Shown piece by piece: positions 1 through 6,563 of a DNA stretch of 24,058 nt; within the stretch, counting starts at the first letter, position 1; each line of letters begins with the position of its first letter. The stretch is taken from positions 1 through 24,058 of the IMG/VR virus record IMGVR_UViG_3300017757_000156; one strand, written 5' to 3'. The stretch comes from a virus. The notes beneath the pieces are model-generated. The model did not search any database, was not told where the DNA came from, and saw nothing but the letters and a program-made list of their open reading frames with translations. The translations under genes and the position numbers were made by a program.

Positions 1-42
1 GCTAGATCAGGGAGACAGAGTTTAATTAGAACGACTAAATAA
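1..42 (+). CDS. 3' end of an upstream gene (partial, uncertain)
   Basis: Frame 1 is open from the window edge to a TAA at 40-42 and would end in ARSGRQSLIRTTK. The stop lies 4 bases before the next start at 47, which is the normal gene spacing here. A second frame is also open until TAA at 23-25, so the assignment rests only on spacing. No function can be given from 13 residues. Confidence 0.3.
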   Translation, partial: ARSGRQSLIRTTK

Positions 43-46
43 CTGT

Positions 47-253
47 ATGGACTTCTTGATGGATATATTATTATTACCTTACACATTGTTAGTGTGGGGA
101 TTGAAATACATTGTTGCAATTGGTTTGTGGTATTTGTTTTTCAATTGGTTGGTGCAAGCTTTAGAAACATTTGATTGGGAAGAATATCTTCCAAGACGCA
201 AGAAGAAATATAAACACGATTATGGAGAAGACCCCGAGGATTACATTATATGA
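47..253 (+). CDS. small membrane protein, unknown function
   Basis: This encodes 68 residues. Residues 1-38 are strongly hydrophobic (leucine, isoleucine, tryptophan and tyrosine rich) and could form one long or two short membrane helices. The tail is basic and then acidic (RRKKKYK, then GEDPED), so the protein probably sits in the inner membrane with a charged cytoplasmic tail. I do not recognise the family. Its stop overlaps the start of the next small gene in an ATGA at 250-253, so the two are probably translated together. No strong ribosome-binding site is visible, and the ATG at 59 is an alternative start. A role in lysis (holin or antiholin) or in membrane takeover is possible but unsupported. 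Confidence 0.55.
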   Translation: MDFLMDILLLPYTLLVWGLKYIVAIGLWYLFFNWLVQALETFDWEEYLPRRKKKYKHDYGEDPEDYII

Positions 254-426
254 GTGATGAATTAATATTAATCCACATTGGATTTATCGTTGCATTGGTA
301 TACACCGTGTTTCGATCAGGAGAAAAATCAGGACGAGTACAGATGGTTGAGGATATGCTTGACCGTGGTCTTATAACCGAAACAGACTTGGTTAATAAAT
401 ACAATATTAAAGACAAGCATACTTAA
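250..426 (+). CDS. 58-residue single-helix membrane protein
   Basis: The ATG at 250 overlaps the upstream stop (ATGA), and the reading frame ends with TAA at 424-426. The product begins MSDELILIHIGFIVALVYTV, one clear N-terminal membrane helix of about 18 residues. A soluble tail follows with RSGEKSGRVQMVEDMLDRGL and then a segment reading LITETDLVNKYNI that looks like a short helix-turn-helix-like or coiled stretch. Small proteins with an N-terminal anchor and this type of tail are common in T4-like phages, but I cannot name one. It fills what would otherwise be a 190-base gap, and coupling to the upstream membrane gene supports it being real. Confidence 0.6.
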   Translation: MSDELILIHIGFIVALVYTVFRSGEKSGRVQMVEDMLDRGLITETDLVNKYNIKDKHT

Positions 427-441
427 ACACATTATTATATT

Positions 442-1635
442 ATGAAAATTATTGGATACAACTCATCCCACGAAACATCCCTATGTCAGTTTGATTCTGA
501 TACATGGGACTTAGACTTTCTTTTCGAAGAAGAAAGGTTTAGACGAGTCAAGCAATGGACACCCGAACCACCACAACATCAGTTGTTGTGTATCGATAGA
601 GAAGTCATACAGACACCCGATCATTTTATTGGATGCTCTTTTGATCGAAGAGAGTTCGTTCATGACATGGGTGCTCTTGTATGGAACAGAGACTATTTAA
701 AATACAATAAGAAACTCAATCGTCAACTGTTAGACTTCATTGCACAGGAACAAATGACTGAGGATAGACTCATTGAGTTTAATTCTACATTCCCGAATAT
801 CTTTACTGAGTTTAATCTAGATAAACTTAAGAAGTGTGATGGACAAGCGAGGGACGACTTCCTTCATTCTACTGTCGCTGAACAGCTGTTCCTCGAAGAG
901 TTTGTTTACGAAATTCAACATCACCTTTACCATGCAGAGTGTGGTTATTGGTTCAGTCCTTGGAGAGAGAAAGAGTCTGCAATTGCTATCGTATGTGATG
1001 GTGGTGGTGCAAAGTTATATCATGAGAAAGGATTCCCGAACTATCAAGAAGTCGAAACCGTTTACCTATGTCAACCCGATACCGTACCTGAGAAACAATG
1101 GCAGAGAATGTCTAACTATCGTTACTTGGATATGTGGGCAGGTGATGTCTTCTATGAAGAGTCTAGAGAACGAGTACAGATGGCACCTGATCTTATTAAA
1201 GACATGAACGGAGTCGAAACAGTATTCAATAGTAAACCATCGATGGGACAAATCTTTAGTGCATTGAGTATGTTCTTTGGGTTTGATCGTCTTGGTCGTG
1301 CAGCGGGTAAAGTTATGGGTGCAGCTTCTTATCAACACTGGTACGAAGATGAGAGTTACTTTGACATGACCACATACAGTTTAGGTAATCAGTTACAACA
1401 GAAAGCTTTCGATCATACATGTAAGATCATACAAAGAGCAGTGGATAAGAATCCTGATGTCAAGAATATAATCTTGTCAGGTGGTTATGCATTGAACTGT
1501 ACTAACAATGCAAAGTATCTCGATGCATTCCCTAATCATCAAATCTTTGTTGACCCAGTTGCACACGATGGTGGAACTGCAGTGGGTGGTGCAATCAGAT
1601 TAGCTCGTGCATTAAAACATGGAGAAGAAGTATGA
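442..1635 (+). CDS. carbamoyltransferase, N-terminal (Kae1-like) subunit
   Basis: This 397-residue protein matches the N-terminal ASKHA/Kae1-like domain of the NodU/CmcH/TobZ O-carbamoyltransferase family, which uses carbamoyl phosphate and ATP to carbamoylate a hydroxyl group. Visible motifs are the ER-type motif EEERFRR near residues 29-35, the metal-binding HHLYHAECGY at 160-169, the phosphate-loop-like DGGG at 186-189, SGGYALNC from residue 346 and HDGG at 375-378. Family members usually have this domain and a YrdC-like C-terminal domain in one chain of roughly 550-600 residues. Here the chain stops after the first domain and the second is a separate gene joined by an ATGA overlap. The substrate is unknown. 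Phage members of the family have been linked to 5-hydroxymethylcytosine carbamoylation, so DNA modification is one option (inference). The family call is firm. Confidence 0.9.
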   Translation: MKIIGYNSSHETSLCQFDSDTWDLDFLFEEERFRRVKQWTPEPPQHQLLCIDREVIQTPDHFIGCSFDRREFVHDMGALVWNRDYLKYNKKLNRQLLDFIAQEQMTEDRLIEFNSTFPNIFTEFNLDKLKKCDGQARDDFLHSTVAEQLFLEEFVYEIQHHLYHAECGYWFSPWREKESAIAIVCDGGGAKLYHEKGFPNYQEVETVYLCQPDTVPEKQWQRMSNYRYLDMWAGDVFYEESRERVQMAPDLIKDMNGVETVFNSKPSMGQIFSALSMFFGFDRLGRAAGKVMGAASYQHWYEDESYFDMTTYSLGNQLQQKAFDHTCKIIQRAVDKNPDVKNIILSGGYALNCTNNAKYLDAFPNHQIFVDPVAHDGGTAVGGAIRLARALKHGEEV

Positions 1636-2267
1636 TCGTTACCGAGATTCACAGAGAACAATCAGTTGTCGTAGATCATTTATTAAAGAGACAACAGATC
1701 GTTGCAATCTATCAGAACCATTCCGAGTGGGGCCCAAGAGCATTGGGTAATCGTTCAATACTTTTTGACCCTACCAATCCCGAAGCAAAAGACATAGTCA
1801 ACGCAGTAAAGAAGAGAGAACACTATCGTCCCTTTGCATGTACCATCCTAGAAGAATATGCACATGAGTATGTGGACATGAAACAATTGAAGTCAAGTCC
1901 ATACATGTCGTTTGCATTTCAGTGTACGGAGAAAGCACTAGATGAAATCCCTGCTCTTATACATTGTGATAACACTTGCAGAATACAAACAGTTAATGAA
2001 GAACAAAATAAAAACTACTACAATCTTATCAAAGCTATGTACGAAGAGAACGGTGTACCTATTGTTTTTAATACTAGCTTTAACCTACACGGTGAATCTA
2101 TGGTAGAGACGATCTATGATGCAGTGCATACTTGTAATCATTCAGAGATCAATCATCTGTATGTACCCGAAGATCAGGATGTACATATCCCTACAGACTT
2201 TATTAAAGTTAAAGGTGACAAAGATTATAGCAACTTTGAGACCTCTCACAACAGGAACACTGTATAA
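1632..2267 (+). CDS. carbamoyltransferase, C-terminal (YrdC-like) subunit
   Basis: This 211-residue protein is the C-terminal half of a NodU/CmcH-type carbamoyltransferase. It shows SEWGPRALGNRS at 31-42, the KKREHYRPFA region at 60-69, HCDNTCRIQTV at 111-121 and NTSFN at 147-151, all classic signatures of the domain that forms the carbamoyl-adenylate. It starts inside the stop of the N-terminal gene (ATGA at 1632-1635), so the two should be made in equal amounts and assemble into one enzyme. The split falls in the linker between domains and all motifs are kept, so it is a gene fission and not a damaged gene. The last 40 residues extend past the motifs and are not recognisable. Confidence 0.9.
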   Translation: MIVTEIHREQSVVVDHLLKRQQIVAIYQNHSEWGPRALGNRSILFDPTNPEAKDIVNAVKKREHYRPFACTILEEYAHEYVDMKQLKSSPYMSFAFQCTEKALDEIPALIHCDNTCRIQTVNEEQNKNYYNLIKAMYEENGVPIVFNTSFNLHGESMVETIYDAVHTCNHSEINHLYVPEDQDVHIPTDFIKVKGDKDYSNFETSHNRNTV

Positions 2268-2270
2268 ATA
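2263..2270 (+). promoter_or_regulatory. possible T4-type late promoter (TATAAATA)
   Basis: An exact TATAAATA, the consensus for late promoters read by the gp55/gp33/clamp system in T4-like phages. Transcription would begin about 6 bases on, at the GTG start of the IscA-like gene, so it would have to give a leaderless message or serve genes further down. A chance match in AT-rich sequence is quite possible. Confidence 0.3.
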
Positions 2271-2275
2271 ATTGA

Positions 2276-2587
2276 GTGAACATAGATATTACAGACGAAG
2301 CAATAAACCAGTTAATCTTTAAAGGAGTCGACAATGTCAGACTAGGTGTGACTGGTGGTGGATGTGCTGGAATGGAATATGTGTTTAAAGAGGATACTCC
2401 ACTATCAGACGATCTAGTAATAGACTACGGAAAGTTTTCATTTATAGTTGACCCAGTAAGTCAGCCATATCTTGAAGGTATGAGGTTAGACTTTGTTACA
2501 GAAGGTTTGAACCAGTTCTTTAAATTTATAAACCCACACGAAGTTAGTTCATGTGGATGTGGAGTGAGTGTACAGTTTGATATATGA
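2276..2587 (+). CDS. IscA/HesB-like Fe-S cluster carrier
   Basis: This 103-residue protein has the length and cysteine pattern of A-type Fe-S carriers (IscA, ErpA, SufA, HesB). These hold a [2Fe-2S] or [4Fe-4S] cluster, or iron, and pass it to target proteins in the cytoplasm. The ligand cysteines are C30 in GGGCAGMEY and C93/C95 in the CGCG motif near the C-terminus, the expected C-x(60-65)-C-x-C layout. The start is a GTG, because a TGA at 2273-2275 closes the frame just upstream. Related proteins occur in T4-like marine phages. Within this window the possible clients are the radical SAM enzyme and the Bfd-like protein. Whether it serves phage or host enzymes cannot be told. Confidence 0.88.
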   Translation: MNIDITDEAINQLIFKGVDNVRLGVTGGGCAGMEYVFKEDTPLSDDLVIDYGKFSFIVDPVSQPYLEGMRLDFVTEGLNQFFKFINPHEVSSCGCGVSVQFDI

Positions 2588-2605
2588 AACAAACTAAATT
2601 AGATT

Positions 2606-2938
2606 ATGAAAACATCATCAGCAAAAGCGAAAGGTCGTAAGCTACAACAGTGGTTTGCAAACTTACTCGTTGAGAAATTAAATCTTGACGAAGAAGACTT
2701 GGAGTCTAGACCAATGGGTTCCCAAGGTGAGGATATCATCTTAGGAAAACAATCTAGACAAATCTTCCCTTATAGTGTAGAATGTAAGAATCAAGAGAAA
2801 GTAAATGTATGGGAAGCATATGCACAGGCAGAACAGAACTGCAAAGGATACGAACCAGTGGTAGTCATCAAAAGGAATCGACAGAAACCATTAGTCCTAG
2901 TGGACGCAGAACATTTCGTTTCTTTAAGCAAAAAATGA
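2606..2938 (+). CDS. PD-(D/E)XK-fold nuclease, Holliday-junction-resolvase-like
   Basis: This 110-residue protein carries the sparse PD-(D/E)XK signature: an N-terminal helix (KGRKLQQWFANLLVEKL), then RPMGSQGEDIIL with D43, then FPYSVECKN with E59-C-K61. A further helix (WEAYAQAEQN) follows, and a strand with PVVVIKRNRQKPLVLV. This order resembles small archaeal-type resolvases and phage restriction-like endonucleases that cut branched or foreign DNA. The location just before the RimK-like gene is uninformative. Cleavage of recombination intermediates or host DNA is the likely role, and the exact substrate is unknown. Confidence 0.7.
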   Translation: MKTSSAKAKGRKLQQWFANLLVEKLNLDEEDLESRPMGSQGEDIILGKQSRQIFPYSVECKNQEKVNVWEAYAQAEQNCKGYEPVVVIKRNRQKPLVLVDAEHFVSLSKK

Positions 2939-2945
2939 TAAATAC
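2937..2945 (+). promoter_or_regulatory. candidate T4-type late promoter (GATAAATAC)
   Basis: GATAAATAC differs from the TATAAATA late consensus at the first base. It lies between the nuclease stop (2936-2938) and the next gene. Initiation about 6-7 bases downstream would give a short leader of about 28 bases containing the GAGGA ribosome-binding site at 2966-2970. This placement is the best for a late promoter in the window. Confidence 0.45.
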
Positions 2946-2978
2946 ATTCTATACAGCAATTATATGAGGAATTCAAAC

Positions 2979-4391
2979 ATGCGTTCGTTTTCAGAAGTTA
3001 TCCGTGAGGAAACTGATAACAAGAAACCCTACCGCCTAGTGGTGATAGCAGAAAGACGCATGGTGAAAAAGTCTAAGAAGAACTCAGATAAACCAGTTGT
3101 AAAAAAACCAAGTTCAACATCAAGTAAACTCTACAGTCTTGCAAAGGAAGCGGGTTGTGATGTTTACAGTGTTAGAGTTAATGGTGCATACATCGAGAGA
3201 GCAGACGATGGTGTAATCACAATTCACAACTCAGATGATGAGAAAGGATTTCATTTAGATGGTGACACAATCATAATGATTCGTGGAGCTGTTACTTCAA
3301 AAGATTCTTATCTAGATTTAATCAGTCAAATAGAACGATACGGTTTCCCAGTGGTAAACTCTAGGGAGTGTATCGAAGTATGTGCAGATAAGTTTAGAAC
3401 TTATCTAAGACTTCAAGAGATTGGTATGAACCAACCTCGAACAGTATTAATTCCAAACGAAGAACCCGAGACAGTCGACATGGCTGCAAAGAGATTAGAC
3501 GATGAGTTCCCTATGGTGCTTAAAACTCTACAGGGTGCAAAGGGTGTTGGAGTTCTATTGGTGGAGACTGAGAGATCACTACAATCAACGGTGAGTCTTG
3601 TATACAAGATTGACCCAACTTGTGATATCCTATTACAAGAATACATCGACATGGAATATGATGTTCGTGTCATGATAAACAACAGAAGAGTTATCGGTGC
3701 AATGAAGAGGAAAAAAATCATTGATGACTTTCGATCAAATATATCTCAAGGTGCAGAAGCCGAAGAGATAGAACTTACAGAACTAGAGAAAGAAACATGT
3801 TTGATAGCTGCAAAAGCTGTCAACGGTCAGTGGGTAGGTGTTGACTTTATTCCAGCAGAGGATAGAGAAGAGGATGCACCTTACATTCTAGAGGTAAATC
3901 ATTCGCCAGGAACTCAAGGTATCAGTGATGCATTGGGTGAAGAGGTATGTGAAACAATTATAGACGATTACTTTGACAGAGATATATGGAGAAAGAAGGC
4001 AACTGAATGTGGCGTTCTAGAGACCATAGAGGTCGATGGAGAGACGATGACAGCAAAGCTGGACACTGGGAACAGTGCAAAGGCTTGTGCCTTACACGCC
4101 GACTCCTACGAGGTCAAAGGAAAGGTTGTTCACTTTGAAAGGAATGGTAAAAAATATAAGAAACCTTTACTTAGAATGTTAACTTTAATTAAACCCGCAG
4201 AAGAAAGACCAGTAGTCAAGTGTGAATTAAACTTCTTAAATACTATATATGAACAGGAAGTTAGTTTAGATCAGAGAGGGAATATCCCGTTTCTGGCGAA
4301 TAGAGATTTTATGAATAGAGCTAACCTGATGATAAATCCATCAAGGAAGTTCTTATTGACGAATAAACATGATGACACAGAAGACACCTAA
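2979..4391 (+). CDS. RimK-like ATP-grasp ligase fused to RimB-type aspartic protease domain
   Basis: The protein has 470 residues. Residues about 100-330 form an ATP-grasp ligase of the RimK type (MVLKTLQGAKGVGV, LLQEYIDMEYDVRVMI, and the metal site ILEVNHSPG). RimK adds glutamates to the C-terminus of ribosomal protein S6. From about 345 to the end lies a second domain of the 'ATP-dependent zinc protease'/RimB retropepsin-like family, with catalytic-type AKLDTGNSA (D362-T-G), ALHA, a RPVVKCEL strand and an NRDFMNRANLMINPSRKFLL end. In bacteria these are usually separate neighbouring genes. An in-frame ATG at 2964 exists, but the GAGGA at 2966-2970 sits 8 bases before 2979, so I chose the later start. 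The target could be a ribosomal protein or a virion protein. The last 23 bases overlap the next gene. Confidence 0.85.
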   Translation: MRSFSEVIREETDNKKPYRLVVIAERRMVKKSKKNSDKPVVKKPSSTSSKLYSLAKEAGCDVYSVRVNGAYIERADDGVITIHNSDDEKGFHLDGDTIIMIRGAVTSKDSYLDLISQIERYGFPVVNSRECIEVCADKFRTYLRLQEIGMNQPRTVLIPNEEPETVDMAAKRLDDEFPMVLKTLQGAKGVGVLLVETERSLQSTVSLVYKIDPTCDILLQEYIDMEYDVRVMINNRRVIGAMKRKKIIDDFRSNISQGAEAEEIELTELEKETCLIAAKAVNGQWVGVDFIPAEDREEDAPYILEVNHSPGTQGISDALGEEVCETIIDDYFDRDIWRKKATECGVLETIEVDGETMTAKLDTGNSAKACALHADSYEVKGKVVHFERNGKKYKKPLLRMLTLIKPAEERPVVKCELNFLNTIYEQEVSLDQRGNIPFLANRDFMNRANLMINPSRKFLLTNKHDDTEDT

Positions 4392-5094
4392 AACCGTATC
4401 GATACAAGAGAGAATGCAGAACAAAGCATTTGTTGCTCTAGGTGAAGTAGAGCATCAGATAGATCGTCTTCTAGAAACAACCAAGTCAAACTTTTCTATG
4501 TACAAGTATGTTAAACAACTAGGTTACAGTGGTAAGGTTGTACATTACATGAAAGGATTTGCAGAAAATTATTTGTTTGAATTAAAGAATGAAGAGAAGT
4601 GTGATCAGCTAGATGAGGCATACAACTTTCTTAAACCCACTCAAAAGAAACGAGTCATCAAAAAACTAGAGACATGGGAAAGAGAAGTCGAACAGTATTG
4701 TGAAGAATACAAACCGATTCGTAAGGTTCGAATCAAAACACCAGCACAATTAGTTAAGAAGTTACCCTACCTGAATGTTTATGCTCAGGATGATTACAAC
4801 TTCCAATCTATTAATCCCGAAGAGATCATTCGTGCAAGATTACTATACACATATAATACATCAAGTAAAAAACTAACAAGGTTCGAAGGACATTTACAAG
4901 TTAAAGGTTCTAGGATTACAGGATTTGATTCATGTAAAGAAAAGACCTTGACAGATTTGGATTTGCTTGATAGACTATATAAAGGTGGTAATATAATTGC
5001 TTCGAAGTTCTTAGATGAAATACCAAGATCAAAAGAGAAGGACGGAAACGATTTAATTACTAAGAATACATTATTAGTTAAAGTGGTTAAATGA
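4369..5094 (+). CDS. unknown protein next to RNase H
   Basis: This encodes 241 residues and I do not recognise it. The first half is mostly charged helix (for example KRVIKKLETWEREVEQYCEE). The second half looks alpha/beta, with NVYAQDDYNF, EEIIRARLLYTYNTSS and a short LQVKGSRITGFD strand pair. The C-terminus reads NTLLVKVVK. It overlaps the RimK-like gene by 23 bases upstream and RNase H by 4 bases downstream (ATGA at 5091-5094), so it belongs to the same transcript. Two ATGs in a row (4369 and 4372) leave the exact start open. Conserved neighbours of replication genes in T4-like phages often act in replication or late transcription, but nothing here proves this. Confidence 0.7.
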   Translation: MMTQKTPKTVSIQERMQNKAFVALGEVEHQIDRLLETTKSNFSMYKYVKQLGYSGKVVHYMKGFAENYLFELKNEEKCDQLDEAYNFLKPTQKKRVIKKLETWEREVEQYCEEYKPIRKVRIKTPAQLVKKLPYLNVYAQDDYNFQSINPEEIIRARLLYTYNTSSKKLTRFEGHLQVKGSRITGFDSCKEKTLTDLDLLDRLYKGGNIIASKFLDEIPRSKEKDGNDLITKNTLLVKVVK

Positions 5095-5945
5095 TATTAA
5101 TAGATTTTAGTCAGGTCATAATTGCTGGTCTGATGGCACAATTAAAAGTGACCAATGGGGAATTGTCAGAAGATATGTTAAGACATATGATTCTGAATTC
5201 AATAAGAAACTATCAGAAGAGACATACCGAAGAGTATGGGGAGATCGTACTTTGTACAGATGCAGCCCATCCTTGGAGACGAGACTACTTCCCATTGTAT
5301 AAAGCAAACAGGAAGAAGTCTAGAGACAAGGACGATAAAGATTGGGGATTGATCTTTGATACTTTACATAAAGTAAAACAAGAGATCAAAGAAAACTTCC
5401 CGTATCGTTTCATGTATGTTGAGAATTGTGAAGCAGATGATATCATTGCAGTCATGGTACAACATGCTCACATCCTTGCACCGAATGAAAAGGTATTGAT
5501 TGTGAGTGGAGATAAAGACTTCCAACAGCTACAGAGATACGATAACATATCTCAATACTCACCGAATGTAAATAAGTTTATAGAACCCGAAGGTGGTGCA
5601 GAGACATTCTTAAAAGAACATATCCTTAAGGGAGATAAGTCAGATGGTATACCAAACATTCTATCTAACGACAATTGTTTAGACGAAGGTATAAGACAGA
5701 CACCATTAAGGAAACCAATACTAGAGAAGTACATGAGAATTACTATTTCTAGCGATGATAAATACTATAGGAACTATCTAAGAAATCAAACATTAATTGA
5801 TTTTGATTTCATACCTCAAGAGGTAATTGATAGAATAATAAATGAGTATGAGAATACAGCACCAGTAAGAGGTAAAGTATTTGACTACCTAAGAACTCAT
5901 AGATTAAATGAGTTACTAAATCATGTAGAGGATTTTGCATTATGA
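5091..5945 (+). CDS. rnh: T4-type RNase H (5'-3' FLAP-family nuclease)
   Basis: This 284-residue protein is the phage 5' nuclease that removes RNA primers and adjacent DNA from Okazaki fragments, working with gp32 and the clamp. Acidic metal ligands are visible in the expected order: D5 in LIDFSQ, D57 in LCTDAAHPWRRDYFPLYK, EADD at 114-117 and D141/D143 in SGDKDFQQLQ. The helix-hairpin region GDKSDGIPN follows at 181-189. The arginine/lysine-rich stretch after residue 63 is the helical arch. Length is close to T4 RNase H (305 residues). It starts inside the upstream stop (ATGA) and its own stop overlaps the next start in the same way. Confidence 0.92.
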   Translation: MILIDFSQVIIAGLMAQLKVTNGELSEDMLRHMILNSIRNYQKRHTEEYGEIVLCTDAAHPWRRDYFPLYKANRKKSRDKDDKDWGLIFDTLHKVKQEIKENFPYRFMYVENCEADDIIAVMVQHAHILAPNEKVLIVSGDKDFQQLQRYDNISQYSPNVNKFIEPEGGAETFLKEHILKGDKSDGIPNILSNDNCLDEGIRQTPLRKPILEKYMRITISSDDKYYRNYLRNQTLIDFDFIPQEVIDRIINEYENTAPVRGKVFDYLRTHRLNELLNHVEDFAL

Positions 5946-6460
5946 GCGAAAAGAAAAAAGGAAGAGGTAGACCTAAAGGTTCACCCAATAAACCAGTAAT
6001 GGAATTGATTACTGAGAGAGTCAATCTAACTAAGAACGCAGATGTGTTTGAAGTTCTTTGTCAAGCAGATATTGTTGCACAGGAAGATGCAGACAAAGCT
6101 GCACATGGCATTAGAGTGTTTAACCAAGGAAACGCTGCAGTACAGAAAGTATTACAGTGGAACTTTGATTCAACAATCAATAGTACATTACCTGATGGCC
6201 CGACACCATTCAATAAGAATGATGCACCAGCAAGTGATCTATCTGAAACACAATTGAGATTTGAACATAAGAAGTTCAGATACTTTGTGACAGAAGAAGT
6301 ACCACAAACTCGTAGAGAGACAATGTGGATTGAGTTACTAGAAGGCATCCCTTCAAACGAAGCACAGATGATTGACCTTGTAAAAGATGGTAAATGGCCG
6401 TTCAAAAATGTCACACTTGACATAGTCAAAAAGGCATTTCCAGAGCTAACAATTAACTAA
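5942..6460 (+). CDS. conserved phage protein with AT-hook-like N-terminus
   Basis: The 172-residue product starts MSEKKKGRGRPKGSPNKP. The GRGRPKG core matches an AT-hook, which binds the minor groove of AT-rich DNA. The rest is a mixed helical domain (LPDGPTPFNKNDAP in the middle, then a C-terminal helical part with RETMWIELLEGIPSNEA and VKKAFPEL). From memory, similar proteins in marine T4-like phages carry a DUF name (perhaps DUF6433), but I cannot confirm this. It is coupled to RNase H by ATGA at 5942-5945, so a replication or nucleoid-binding role is reasonable inference. The 103 bases after it hold two copies of TATTAATGTC (about 40 bases apart) and a TATAAT at 6529-6534 without a convincing -35 box. 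Confidence 0.65.
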   Translation: MSEKKKGRGRPKGSPNKPVMELITERVNLTKNADVFEVLCQADIVAQEDADKAAHGIRVFNQGNAAVQKVLQWNFDSTINSTLPDGPTPFNKNDAPASDLSETQLRFEHKKFRYFVTEEVPQTRRETMWIELLEGIPSNEAQMIDLVKDGKWPFKNVTLDIVKKAFPELTIN

Positions 6461-6563
6461 ATATTAATGTCATCCGAGACTATACATACAAATGTACACA
6501 GTATATTAATGTCTAAGTGTGTAAAGAATATAATAGTCGTGTATGACTCCATGGAGTATAATT

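Noticed and set aside
1632-1635. Frameshift error or pseudogene in the carbamoyltransferase
   Set aside because: Both halves keep their motifs, the break lies between domains and the ATGA overlap is the normal junction type in this genome.
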